In this document: one piece after another, positions 55,401 to 64,000 of the stretch | Position numbering within the stretch: position 1 is the first letter of the stretch | How the letters are laid out: each line of letters begins with the position of its first letter | Assembly: GCF_013299185.1 (NCBI RefSeq) | Contig: NZ_JAAFKG010000004.1 | Location: forward strand, 62,001-126,000 | DNA: 64,000 nucleotides | Reading direction: 5' to 3' | Source of the DNA: Microcoleus sp. bin48.metabat.b7b8b9.023 | GTDB taxonomy: Bacteria > Cyanobacteriota > Cyanobacteriia > Cyanobacteriales > Microcoleaceae | Translations under genes and position numbers: made by a program | The notes under the pieces: generated by a model | Told to the model about the DNA's origin: nothing | Database searches by the model: none | The model's input: the letters and a program-made list of their open reading frames with translations, nothing else

Positions 55401-56318
55401 ATGGAGAAGTTTGGAGTAGTTAGCAGAAGTAGAACTCATAAATCCCTCTTGGGGATGGAAGTTAGCCGATCGAAAACTGTTCCGGTTTGGGCTTTGCTAT
55501 CTCTGCTCACCAACGCGGTACTAATTGTCACAGTCGCTCAACTAATCGGTAGGGGAAACAACTTGACTGAAAGCTTCCCTGCTAGCGCTGCACTAACGCT
55601 AGAAAGCACGGAAGAACTAATTCGCTCTCCGACGGCGACAAACTCTGCAAAGGCAGTGGCAGACTTGCCCCCCGCAGGCCCCCGACACAAATGGTCTTAC
55701 CAGCAGTGGGTGACGCAGTTGGGCCGCGAAGCTGAGGCCGCCGCCACAAATCGTCCCCCAAAACTGAGTGTTTTGGCTGGGGATTCTTTGAGTATGTGGT
55801 TTCCCACGAAGCTCTTACCGCCCGATCGCATCTGGCTCAATCAAGGGATTTCCGGGGAGACTTCGGTAGGTTTGCTGAAGCGATTGCAGTTGTTCGATCG
55901 AACTCTGCCCGATACGGTGTTTGTGATGATCGGGATTAACGATTTATTGCGGGGGGCCAGCGACGAAGGGATTTTGAACAACCAGCGACAGATAATCCGC
56001 GATTTGCGGTGGGCGCACCCGAAAGCACAAGTGGTGGTGCAGTCAATTTTGCCCCACAGCGGGGAAGAGTCTACCTGGGAAAATCGCGATCGACTATTAG
56101 CGATTCCCAACAGTCGGATTCGCGCAATCAATCGGCGACTGAAAGAAATTGCTAGTTCCGAAAATGCTTCCTATCTGGATTTGCAACCACTGTTTGCGGA
56201 TGCTGACGGCAATTTACCAACCCAACTCAGTACAGACGGCTTACACCTTAACGAGCGAGGTTATCTGGTTTGGCGATCGGCCTTGCAAATGTTCAGTCAA
56301 ATGCAGTTGAAAAATTAG
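55401..56318 (+). CDS. SGNH/GDSL-family hydrolase, membrane anchored
   Basis: 305 aa. One hydrophobic segment (VWALLSLLTNAVLIVTVAQL, about 29-48) anchors it; the catalytic part faces out. SGNH blocks: LAGDSLSMWF (Ser, about 130), GISGETSVG (Gly), GINDLLRG (Asn, about 178) and DGLHLNERGY (Asp and His, about 276). Acts as an esterase, lipase or glycan acetylesterase; substrate unknown. Lies between two ammonium transporter genes. Confidence 0.87.
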   Translation: MEKFGVVSRSRTHKSLLGMEVSRSKTVPVWALLSLLTNAVLIVTVAQLIGRGNNLTESFPASAALTLESTEELIRSPTATNSAKAVADLPPAGPRHKWSYQQWVTQLGREAEAAATNRPPKLSVLAGDSLSMWFPTKLLPPDRIWLNQGISGETSVGLLKRLQLFDRTLPDTVFVMIGINDLLRGASDEGILNNQRQIIRDLRWAHPKAQVVVQSILPHSGEESTWENRDRLLAIPNSRIRAINRRLKEIASSENASYLDLQPLFADADGNLPTQLSTDGLHLNERGYLVWRSALQMFSQMQLKN

Positions 56319-56941
56319 TCAGTTGTCATTAGTCAGTTGTCATTAGTCAGTTGTCATTAGTCATTAGTCATTAGTCAGATATTGAAGCAAGGAGGAAGAT
56401 TTTCCCCATCTCCCCCTCCTGGCAGGTACAGGTTTTTGCGTAGCAAAAACCCGCAAATCCAGACAGTGCAAGAGTCGTAGGCTTTTGCCTTGCGAAAATC
56501 TCAAACTCTTATGCGATCGGGCTTTTACCAAAAAACCTACATCTCCCCCTCTCCCCCATCTCCCCCTCTCCCCCATCTCCCCCTCTCCCCTCCCCAACTC
56601 TCCTCGCAATACTCTGCTCCCACGGGTGATGTCAAGTACCTTTGGATAGATTAAGGAAATATGATGTTTGGTATTTAGTATAATACGATACAGAATAACA
56701 GTTGTTACAAATGGTGGAATCCAAAAGGCGGAAAGTATTGGATTGATACTTGACGAATTTAGATGAGTCCGGCTATATCAAGTCCGAGGCTTGAGGATTG
56801 GGGAATTATCTATTAAAGATTTGTTCCGCTACAACAGGGACTTAAAACGAAATTAACTATTGCATCTAAAATCCTCGCATCTAAAATCGGCTTGGTCTTC
56901 CAGAAAATTGCTAATTATATTTGAGAGAAGGTGAAAGTAAC
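56319..56941. other. Gene-free stretch with tandem repeats and a promoter region
   Basis: From 56319 to about 56382 there are three 14-bp units (two related heptamers, TTAGTCA and GTTGTCA) and extra heptamers. About 56540-56595 is a C-rich run of CTCCCCCATCTCCCC repeats. A candidate NtcA site lies at 56678 (listed separately). Confidence 0.6.
56678..56691 (+). promoter_or_regulatory. Candidate NtcA site GTAtaatacgaTAC upstream of the second amt gene
   Basis: Exact match to GTA-N8-TAC, the binding site of the nitrogen regulator NtcA. It is about 250 bp upstream of the start, giving a long leader. I do not see a good TAN3T box at the usual distance, so this is suggestive only. Confidence 0.4.
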
Positions 56942-58387
56942 GTGATCAAAAAAAGTTTCACGATCGGAATCCTAGCACTTTGGCTGTTAAGCTGGCCGCT
57001 GATGAACAATGCTTTAGCTCAAAATGCTACTGATGCTGCTCCTGCAGCTGCTGCGGTGGCGGCAAATCCGATCGACAGTGGCGATACAGCCTGGATGTTG
57101 ATCTCATCAGCACTGGTGTTGCTAATGACACCCGGGCTAGCGTTTTTCTACGGAGGGCTGGTGCGATCGCGCAACGTCCTCAACACCATGATGATGAGCT
57201 TAGTCATGATGGGACTCATCGGCGTCACATGGACGCTGTGGGGTTACAGTTTGGCCTTTGACGTTTCCACTCCAGTTTCCGAAGGCTTTGGGAAAGGATT
57301 TGAAACCTTCATCGGCGGCTTCGACTGGATGTTCTTGAACAACGTCGCAGCCGACAAACCAGATCCGATCGGCTACGCACCGACAATACCGCACCAAGTA
57401 TTCATGGTTTACCAGATGATGTTCGCCATCATCACTCCCGCCTTGATTTCCGGGGCGATCGTCGAACGGGTAACATTTAAAACCTATTTCTGGTTCGTGC
57501 TGCTGTGGTCAACATTCATCTACTCTCCTCTAGCCCACTGGGTTTGGGGTAGAGGCTGGCTGGGAGCGATGGGAGCATTAGACTTTGCAGGCGGCACAGT
57601 CGTACACATCAGTTCCGGCGTATCAGCGGTTGTCGCAGCTTGGGTAATCGGCCCCCGCAAAGACCACTTGAACAAGCCCCACACCCCCCACAACGTACCC
57701 TACGTCTTGCTGGGAATTGGGCTGCTGTGGTTCGGCTGGTTTGGCTTCAACGGCGGTAGCGCTTTGGGTTCAGGTTCCTTAGCAACAGTGGCTTTTGTCA
57801 CCACAATGATTTCAACCGCAGCCGGCGGTTTAACTTGGACAATCATCGAATGGGTACTCAGAGGCAAACCTACAGCAGTCGGAATTGCCAGTGGCTTCCT
57901 AGCAGGATTGGTAGGAATCACACCTGCTGCGGGATACGTACTGCCAGTGGGAGCGCTGTTAATCGGCTCGATAACTTCCGTTTGCTGCTTCTTTGGCGTT
58001 AGCTTGCGAGCTAAGCTAGGATTTGACGACTCCTTGGATACCTTCCCGGTTCACGGCCTCGGCGGAACCGTAGGTGCTCTTCTGACAGGTGTGTTTGCGA
58101 CTAAAGCGGTTAACGCTGCCGGAAATGACGGGCTGTTTGCCGGAAATCCGGGGCTACTTGTGACACAGTTTATAGGCGTTGTAGCCACTTACGTGTTTGC
58201 GGCTGTCGGTACTTTTGTGATTTTGAAACTTTTGGGACAGTTTATGGAACTGCGAGTGCCATCATCTGCTGAAGATCAAGGTTTGGATATCGGCCAGCAC
58301 GGGGAAGAAGCTTACGGTGAGGATTTTGCCGGCGGTTTCAGTTCCTTTGAATCGGATTCTCCTTTTGCGCCGAAAAAGGTGGGCTAA
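56942..58387 (+). CDS. amt: Ammonium transporter (Amt)
   Basis: 481 aa from the GTG at 56942, preceded by GAGAGAAGGTGAAAGTAAC. An N-terminal signal peptide (LLSWPLMNNALA) precedes the channel. Motifs: TPGLAFFYGGLVRSRNVLN, DFAGGTVVHISSG, gating tail GLDIGQHGEEAYGED. Paralogous but not identical to the transporter at 53252. Cyanobacteria often carry several Amt genes with different expression. Confidence 0.95.
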   Translation: MIKKSFTIGILALWLLSWPLMNNALAQNATDAAPAAAAVAANPIDSGDTAWMLISSALVLLMTPGLAFFYGGLVRSRNVLNTMMMSLVMMGLIGVTWTLWGYSLAFDVSTPVSEGFGKGFETFIGGFDWMFLNNVAADKPDPIGYAPTIPHQVFMVYQMMFAIITPALISGAIVERVTFKTYFWFVLLWSTFIYSPLAHWVWGRGWLGAMGALDFAGGTVVHISSGVSAVVAAWVIGPRKDHLNKPHTPHNVPYVLLGIGLLWFGWFGFNGGSALGSGSLATVAFVTTMISTAAGGLTWTIIEWVLRGKPTAVGIASGFLAGLVGITPAAGYVLPVGALLIGSITSVCCFFGVSLRAKLGFDDSLDTFPVHGLGGTVGALLTGVFATKAVNAAGNDGLFAGNPGLLVTQFIGVVATYVFAAVGTFVILKLLGQFMELRVPSSAEDQGLDIGQHGEEAYGEDFAGGFSSFESDSPFAPKKVG

Positions 58388-58404
58388 TTTTATCGATATC
58401 TATC

Positions 58405-58444
58405 GCGTAGAGATGCACTTATCTGCGTCTCTACGCTTTTTTTT
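58405..58444 (+). terminator. Rho-independent terminator of the second amt gene
   Basis: GCGTAGAGATGC and GCGTCTCTACGC form a 12-bp stem (one mismatch), followed by eight T residues. Confidence 0.85.
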
Positions 58445-58738
58445 AACGAACCGCGAAGGCGCGAAGAGCGCGAAGCAAGAGGAGGAAGAAGAGTTAAGAT
58501 GAGAGAAGGATGCGTTTGATATCAATCGTGACCCCAATCAATCTATAACCCAACTTTCTCATTCTTCTTTCTCTTCCTTCGTGTCCTTCGCGTCTTCGCG
58601 GTTAATTCCTTCTTGGTTCGGACTGCGATCGGGATTTTGCTGGCGCTTTTTTTAATTTTTTTTAACGAACCGCGAAGGCGCAAAGAGCGCGAAGGAAGAA
58701 GAGGAAGAAGGGTTAAGATGAGAGAATTATTCGTTTGA
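58441..58738. repeat. Direct repeat pair flanking a deleted GxxExxY copy
   Basis: Copies at about 58441-58515 and 58658-58738 share TTAACGAACCGCGAAGGCGC and the following purine-rich stretch up to GTTAAGATGAGAGAA. The second copy is the 3' flank of the intact GxxExxY gene. Confidence 0.75.
58495..58615 (-). pseudogene. Internally deleted copy of the GxxExxY gene
   Basis: The stretch contains the last codons of a GxxExxY gene (ATGAGAGAAGGATGCGTTTG, equal to the 3' end of the intact gene) joined straight to its first codons (the complement of AACCGCGAAGACGCGAAGG). About 300-400 bp of the middle are missing, and the start codon has become TTA. Confidence 0.65.
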
Positions 58739-59147
58739 TGCCTTCTTTGAGGATGGGAACGTTGAAGTTGATCAGCAGGCCTAGGGTTTTTTTTGTCATT
58801 TTTAGATAGGAGATAACTTGCGCGTCGTGGATAGGGGCTAGCTTTTCGACAGCTTTTAGTTCGACAATTAGGATATCGCCTACTAGAAAGTCTAATTGAC
58901 CTTCGCCGACGCGATGACCTTTGTAGTTGATTGCTACTGGCTTTCTAGGCTCACAAGGTATCCCCCGCAGGCCAAATTCCACTTCTAAGGATTCCTGATA
59001 CACTGATTCTAAAAATCCTGGGCCCAATAGCCGATGTACCTCGATCGCAGCCCCAATCACTCTATAGGCTAACTGTTCTACCTGCTCGCCCAATAGTCTC
59101 ATTCTTCTTTCTTCTTCCTTGGCGTCCTTTGCGTCTTCGCGGTTCAT
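58713..59147 (-). CDS. GxxExxY protein (PD-(D/E)XK nuclease-like)
   Basis: 144 aa from the ATG at 59147 (MNREDAKDAKEEE). Signature GPGFLESVYQESLEVEF gives the name motif; QLDFLVGDILIVELKAV carries the Asp and Glu-x-Lys of a PD-(D/E)XK nuclease active site (about 82-98). Function unproven in the family. The N-terminal NREDAKDAKEE is encoded by a dispersed repeat, and the gene is flanked by imperfect inverted copies of that repeat, so it looks like a small mobile cassette. The longer frame to 59222 is less likely. Confidence 0.82.
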   Translation of the reverse strand: MNREDAKDAKEEERRMRLLGEQVEQLAYRVIGAAIEVHRLLGPGFLESVYQESLEVEFGLRGIPCEPRKPVAINYKGHRVGEGQLDFLVGDILIVELKAVEKLAPIHDAQVISYLKMTKKTLGLLINFNVPILKEGIKRIILSS

Positions 59148-59274
59148 TTCTTCTTCCCTTTCATCGATCGTACAAACAGCATATCCGCTGTTCCCTACTG
59201 AAGCAAATAATCCCGATCGCACCCAGGCCTTCTAAAATCAAAGGTAATTAACCTAGATTTGAACTCGGTACCGC

Positions 59275-60480
59275 ATGGATACTAAAGCTTTTAAACGATC
59301 GCTCCAACAGTCTGAAAACTACCACCGCAAGGGTTTCGGACACGAAGCTGAGGTAGCTGATGTAATGGAGACAGCTTATCAAAGCAGCCTGATCCAGCAA
59401 ATTCGCGACAACAATTACAGGCTGCAACGCGGCGCTGTCACCATCCGGCTGGCTGAGGCTTTTGGCTTTTGCTGGGGAGTTGAACGCGCTGTGGCTATTG
59501 CTTACGAGACTCGCCAGCACTTCCCCTCGGAACGGATTTGGATTACTAATGAGATTATTCACAATCCCTCTGTGAACCAGCATTTGCGCGATATGGAAGT
59601 TGGTTTTATTGCTGTGGAAAAGGGGCAGAAAGATTTTTCTGTGGTGGATAGCGGCGATGTGGTAATCTTACCTGCTTTTGGAGCGAGCGTGCAAGAAATG
59701 CAGTTGCTGAACGATAGGGGTTGCAAGATTGTTGATACTACTTGTCCTTGGGTTTCTAAGGTTTGGAATACTGTTGAAAAACACAAGAAAAGGGATTATA
59801 CTTCGATTATTCACGGTCAGTACAAGCACGAAGAAACTGTGGCAACGAGTTCTTTTGCTGACAAGTATTTGATTGTGCTGAATTTGCAGGAAGCTGAATA
59901 TGTCAGCAATTATATTTTGCACGGAGGCGATCGTGCTGAGTTTCTTGCTAAGTTTAGCAAGGCTTGTTCTGCTGGTTTTGACCCGGATGTGGATTTGGTA
60001 AGTGTCGGGATTGCTAACCAAACTACTATGCTCAAAACTGAGACTGAGAATATTGGCAAGTTGTTTGAAAAGACGATGATGCGGAAGTTTGGGCCGTCCA
60101 ATCTTAACGAACATTTTCTGAGTTTTAATACTATCTGCGATGCGACTCAGGAACGGCAAGATGCTATGTTGAGTTTGGTTGAGGAAAAGTTGGATTTGAT
60201 GTTGGTGATTGGGGGTTTTAATTCTTCTAATACTACTCACTTGCAGGAAATTGCGATCGACAAAACTCTTCCTTCTTATCACATTGATTCTGCGGAGCGC
60301 ATTCTACCGGGAAATCGCATCGAACACAAGCCTTTGGGCGGGGATTTGGTCGTAACTGAAAATTGGCTGCCTGAAGGTAATATTGTTGTCGGCGTGACTT
60401 CGGGTGCTTCGACTCCTGATAAGGTTGTTGAGGATGCGATCGATCGCATTTTGGCGATGAAAGCCACTGTTATTGCCTAA
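59275..60480 (+). CDS. ispH: 4-hydroxy-3-methylbut-2-enyl diphosphate reductase
   Basis: Last enzyme of the MEP isoprenoid pathway (IspH, formerly LytB); makes IPP and DMAPP using a 4Fe-4S cluster. 401 aa, the longer cyanobacterial and plastid form. Cluster cysteines in [11 protein letters not shown] (66), [11 protein letters not shown] and [14 protein letters not shown]. Also [13 protein letters not shown] and [15 protein letters not shown]. Complete. Confidence 0.97.
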   Translation: MDTKAFKRSLQQSENYHRKGFGHEAEVADVMETAYQSSLIQQIRDNNYRLQRGAVTIRLAEAFGFCWGVERAVAIAYETRQHFPSERIWITNEIIHNPSVNQHLRDMEVGFIAVEKGQKDFSVVDSGDVVILPAFGASVQEMQLLNDRGCKIVDTTCPWVSKVWNTVEKHKKRDYTSIIHGQYKHEETVATSSFADKYLIVLNLQEAEYVSNYILHGGDRAEFLAKFSKACSAGFDPDVDLVSVGIANQTTMLKTETENIGKLFEKTMMRKFGPSNLNEHFLSFNTICDATQERQDAMLSLVEEKLDLMLVIGGFNSSNTTHLQEIAIDKTLPSYHIDSAERILPGNRIEHKPLGGDLVVTENWLPEGNIVVGVTSGASTPDKVVEDAIDRILAMKATVIA

Positions 60481-60607
60481 TTCTCTGCTTGGCTACTGCA
60501 CTCGGAATCCTTTTTTTCGGCGTGCAGTGCGATCGTCTCGCTCGCAAACAGACTGTAGACTCCAATTGCTCTTCATTCCATCTTGATGCTGAAAATTATC
60601 TGAAAAT

Positions 60608-60766
60608 TATAGCGGTTCTCAAAAAAGTGAGGTATGCGTGCGATGCCTATGCCCTATGCCCTATGCCCTATGCCCTATGCCCTATGCCCTATGCCCTATG
60701 CCCTATGCCCTATGCCCTATGCCCTATGCCCTATGCGTACCTCATATGAGAGCTCAAAAGGCTATA
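60608..60766. repeat. MITE-like element, family TATAGCGG, copy 3, with heptamer core
   Basis: Left end 60608-60634 (TATAGCGGTTCTC, then AGTGAGGTA); right end 60738-60766 (TACCTCAT to AAAAGGCTATA), more diverged. The core is an array of about 13 CCCTATG heptamers (60646-60736). Confidence 0.82.
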
Positions 60767-61429
60767 TCTGCGTTTATCTGCGGTTGGTTTCCCTAGGAAT
60801 TTCTCCCCTGCCTACCCAAATTATTTTTTTCACAAATGATGAAAAAATCGCCTTTTTTTTGGGGTAAAAAGCTTGACGCCGGCTGCTTGATAAGGTATTA
60901 TTTGATAATGGAAATACTGGCAATTTTCAAATTGAAGTCACCACTCCCATTATCTAAAATATACCCCATAAATCAACCAAAATCAATAGGTAAAAACTCC
61001 TTTTTTTGCGCCGCGATTTGAAATAGTCAAAGCAGCAAAAGTGATGCCACAGAAAATGACTAATTAAGCTTAGCGAGAGAGCGAGAGATTGTATATTTGG
61101 CCTCTCTTACTTAAGGAGGATGCGAAGAGGAGCTAGTACCTAGGTAGCAAATAAATAGACAGAGTGGTACACTTGTGGACAAATCTACGGTATACCATTT
61201 TGTTTAAACCACATGAATTCGCAAAAAAGCTTGGATTGTCAGTAAAAAGACTCGCCGTCTCCTCAACATGAATTGCTAGAATACTTGAAATAATTCACTG
61301 TTTTTCCTGTCGATTATACGGCCTGCAAAATTACTCCAAGGAAATCAAATAAAACTAAAAAATGCTGTTGACAAACCCCTACAATATGTGGCAAAATTAA
61401 ACAAATAAATCGAGTGTTGAGGCCAAACA
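60767..61429. other. AT-rich gene-free stretch before the third tnpB
   Basis: No gene supported. A possible promoter (TTGACA at 61369 and CAAAAT at about 61393) precedes tnpB; the left end of that element must lie somewhere here. Confidence 0.45.
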
Positions 61430-62033
61430 ATGCTTCTGTCCATCAAGACAAAGTTAAAGCCAAACAATAACCAGGCAACGGTTATGAGCAAACACGCTGG
61501 CATAGCGAGGTTTACTTATAATTGGGGACTAGCTACTTGGAATAGCCTTTATCAAGATGGATTAAAGCCCAATAAATACCTACTCAAGAAATTCTTCAAC
61601 AATCATGTAAAACCTGAATTTACATGGATCAAAGAGACGGGAATCTGCCAGAAAATAACTCAATACGCCTTTGACAATCTTGGGGATTCGTTCTCTAAAT
61701 TTTTCTCAAAAAAAGGTGGATTTCCCAGATTCAAAAAGAAGGGGCATCACGACTCTTTCACTATTGACGCGGGCGGTAAGCCTATCCCTGTGGGTGGTAC
61801 GTCTATAAAGTTGCCGACAATCGGCTGGGTAAAAACCCACGAAGGACTACCTCACACAACTTGCAAGTCAATCACCATTTCACGCACTGCCGACAGTTGG
61901 TTTATCGCATTTGCTTACGAACAGAATCATGAACCCACAGTCAAAACTCATGAAATTGTAGGAGTTGATTTGGGAGTAAAAGAGTTGGCTACACTTTCAA
62001 CTGGCGTAGTATTCCCGAACCCAAAGCACTACA

Positions 62034-62041
62034 AAGCGCAT
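62034..62041 (+). repeat. 8-bp target-site duplication AAGCGCAT (left)
   Basis: Identical to 63234-63241 on the other side of the inserted element. Confidence 0.9.
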
Positions 62042-63233
62042 GGGAGCATCTCAATTATGCAATAAGTAGAAATACTTACAATGGTAATATGCAAGAATTA
62101 TGTAAAATGTAAAAACACACTTACGAGTCAGAAAAATATGACCCCAGAAGAAACTCAAGAAATCCAAAAATGTCTAGAAACGGTATCCTCTATCTTACTC
62201 CAGAATACACCATCAGAACAGCTAAAAGACTTTGGCAGTATTGAATTAGCCGTTAGAGATCATGTCCTCAAAGAAGTAGCTCCAGAAATTGGAAAATTTT
62301 TTAAGCAGCAGCAGTCAGACAGAAGCAGGCAGAGCCAGAGAAATCCAGACCTGCATGGGTAAATGGCGAGTAACAGAACAACAAAGTAAAAAACTTGGAC
62401 TCAAGAAAGGGACAAGATTAAGCCCTCACGCCGGAAAAATGCTGCCTAATATTGAGCGCTAACGTATCTTATGCCAATGCGACCAAAGACTTACAACAAC
62501 TCACAGGAATATACGTATCCCACAGTACGCAACAACGGCTAGTACATCGACAAGAATTTGTGGAGACTGTAGCACAGAAAACTGTCACCGCTTTGAGTTT
62601 AGATGGAGGCAAGGCAAGATTAAGAACCGACTTAGGAGAAGCCAGTGAATGGCGAGACTACAAAGCCGTGGCGTTGCATAATCAACAGTGTGCCGCTTTC
62701 TTTCAAGATAATAACAAGCTATTGGATTGGGTGAATCTACAGCCTTTAAGTGAGCCAATTACTTGTTTGGGTGATGGACATCCAGGGGTCTGGAATTTGA
62801 TAGCTGGGATTGCTTCATCCGAGAAACGTTTAGAGATTTTGGATTGGTATCACCAAACATGAAAACCTGTACAAATTGGGTGGTTCTAATCAACGTTTGC
62901 GAACCGTGGAGACTCATCTGTGGCGTGGTCAAATTGATGGGGCAATCGCTGCTTTGGCTGACTGGGATACACCTCACGTCAAAAACTTTCTGGATTATTT
63001 AGAACGACATCGATGTAGAATTCCTGATTATCAGGTGATGCAGTCTAAAAAAATCACAATTGGTTCTGGTGCTGTCGAGGCGACAATTAAACAAATTGGA
63101 CGGAGAATTAAAATATCCGGAGCACAATGGAATCGTGACAATCTGGCTCAAGTTCTGAAACATCGTTGTGCTTATTTAAATCTCGCTTTGGCCTGAATAG
63201 TATTTATACTCATTACATATTTGAGATGCTCCC
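62042..63233 (+). mobile_element. ISKra4-like (ISMich2-type) insertion sequence inside tnpB
   Basis: 1192 bp with inverted ends starting GGGAGCATCTCAA on both sides (about 34 bp, four mismatches), flanked by the 8-bp duplication AAGCGCAT. End sequence, size and 8-bp duplication fit the ISMich2 group of the ISKra4 family as I know it. It carries a frameshifted transposase gene. Confidence 0.82.
62138..63196 (+). pseudogene. ISKra4-family transposase, frameshifted
   Basis: Four pieces in frames 2, 0, 1, 2 line up as one transposase: start MTPEETQEIQKCLETVSSIL, then MGKWRVTEQQSKKLGLKKGT, then SANVSYANATKDLQQLTGIY up to EILDWYH, then ENLYKLGGSNQRLRTVETHL to the end. Candidate catalytic Asp residues lie in LSLDGGKA and LGDGHPG; the third acidic residue in IGSGAVEATIKQ. 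Shifts occur near 62340, at the A-run near 62437, and near 62862 (one extra base). One could be a programmed slip, but three argue for decay. Confidence 0.75.
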
Positions 63234-63241
63234 AAGCGCAT
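63234..63241 (+). repeat. 8-bp target-site duplication AAGCGCAT (right)
   Basis: Right copy of the duplication created when the element entered tnpB. Confidence 0.9.
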
Positions 63242-63932
63242 TTTCTAAAGCTGAAGAGATTATCAAGAGTTCTTGCTAGAAAGGTGAAAGGTTCCAGCAA
63301 TAGATACAAAGCCAAAATCCAACTGGCAAAACACCATGCAAAAATAGCAAACCTCAGAAAGAATACTCTACATCAAGTCACTACTTACTTATGCAAAAAA
63401 CACGCAAGGATAGTAGTAGAAGACTTGAATATTGGAGGGATGCTAAAGAATCACAAGCTAGCACAGGTAATAGCTGATTGCGGATTTCATGAATTTAAAC
63501 GCCAGCTAGAATACAAAGCGAAAAAGTTTGGCTGTGAAATTGTCGTTGCTGACCGCTGGTTCCCGTCGAGCAAAACCTGTTCGAGTTGCGGGCATATTCA
63601 AGATATGCCACTCAAAGAAAGGGTTTATAACTGTGGAAGTTGCGGTCATTCGATGGACAGGGATTTAAACGCAGCCATCAATTTATCACGGTTGGCTTTC
63701 ACGGTGAAAGCTTACGGAGGGATAACCGCTCCCATGCTCCCGACGAAGTAAGAAGCAAATGTCTAGACTTGTCTAGTATTTGTGTAGCAGCAAGACTAAA
63801 CTAGAAACAAGACGATCGCAAATTTGAGCCTTAAATTTATCTGCTTTGGCCGCCGTGTCTGCCCGAGCAGAAAATTCATCGCCTGCAGCGAGCTAAAACA
63901 AAAAAAAGCGGGACTCGCGCGCCGACTATTTC

Positions 63933-64000
63933 ATGAACAAATCGCTGACTCGCCAAATCACCGCAGGCATCGGCATCGCCTTGGGAATGCTAATTTTTAA
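63933..64000 (+). CDS. Start of a gene that leaves the window
   Basis: 22 codons are visible: MNKSLTRQITAGIGIALGML, then IF. A short basic start followed by a hydrophobic stretch, so a signal peptide or membrane anchor. Too short for a family. No strong ribosome site is seen before the ATG. Confidence 0.4.
   Translation, partial: MNKSLTRQITAGIGIALGMLIF

Larger units (their letters stand above)
61430..63751 (+). pseudogene. tnpB: tnpB (element D) split by an insertion sequence
   Basis: N-terminal part 61430-62041 (204 codons, ending HYKAH) and C-terminal part 63242-63751 (169 codons, starting FLKLKRL). Removing the 1192-bp insert and one target duplication restores a 373-aa reading frame without any gap. 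RuvC residues are all there: VGVDLGVKELA (Asp), VVEDLNIGGM (Glu), MDRDLNAAINL (Asp), with a CSSCG and CGSCG zinc finger. So the gene was intact until the insertion. The 3' end and right end of the element reach about 63780. Confidence 0.88.

Noticed and set aside
56921-56941. TTG start for the second ammonium transporter
   Set aside because: These codons are the ribosome-binding region of the GTG start at 56942.
60489-60749. Open frame encoding repeated CPMPYAL
   Set aside because: It is the translation of the CCCTATG heptamer array inside a MITE-like element.

Overview
The window looks like chromosomal DNA of a filamentous, Microcoleus/Oscillatoria-type cyanobacterium. The direct evidence is a psaA-psaB pair, bchM, a cyanobacterial-length ispH, pxcA, a C-terminal-CC arsM, very frequent GCGATCGC (HIP1-like) octamers and several heptanucleotide tandem arrays. 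The genus is an inference. I saw no rRNA, no tRNA and no CRISPR array.

Layout. 1-2.5 kb: an MFS exporter and a rhomboid protease. 2.6-9.1 kb: two adjacent giant RTX calcium-binding proteins with Pro/Thr linkers, probably one transcription unit. 9.1-15.5 kb: an AddB/UvrD-like P-loop protein whose 3' end carries an IS end, then pxcA, whose 3' end is the attachment site of a 1.8-kb integrase-only element. 15.5-22.5 kb: rodA, a VOC protein, then a STAND NTPase (winged helix, NB-ARC, TPR) transcribed divergently from six tandem small NfeD-like OB-fold genes. This last locus is my best candidate for an undescribed system. 22.5-28 kb: a polysaccharide deacetylase, a thioredoxin-NHL protein and a type II restriction-modification system (controller, nuclease, C5-methyltransferase) with palindromes at both of its promoters. 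28-32 kb: arsM, a repeat-rich lipoprotein and decayed tnpB elements. 32-37 kb: psaAB.

37-48.7 kb is an accessory region. It holds an AT-rich trio (Rossmann methyltransferase-like, AlkB-like dioxygenase, unknown), duplicated XRE regulators, a RelE-type toxin-antitoxin pair, an orphan HicB and two intact tnpB genes flanking a phosphoglucomutase gene. 48.7-60.5 kb is mostly housekeeping: a DUF423 membrane protein, bchM, a DUF4058 protein, nagA, purE, two ammonium transporters around an SGNH hydrolase, a GxxExxY cassette beside its own deleted copy, and ispH. 60.5-64 kb: a third tnpB, cut in two by an ISKra4-like element with a clean 8-bp target duplication, then the first codons of a gene that leaves the window.

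Two themes recur. The first is repeat-driven plasticity: MITE-like elements with shared termini but different cores, heptamer arrays touching start codons, and nested or deleted elements. The second is genome defence and conflict: the STAND/NfeD locus, the restriction-modification system, toxin-antitoxin genes and TnpB nucleases.
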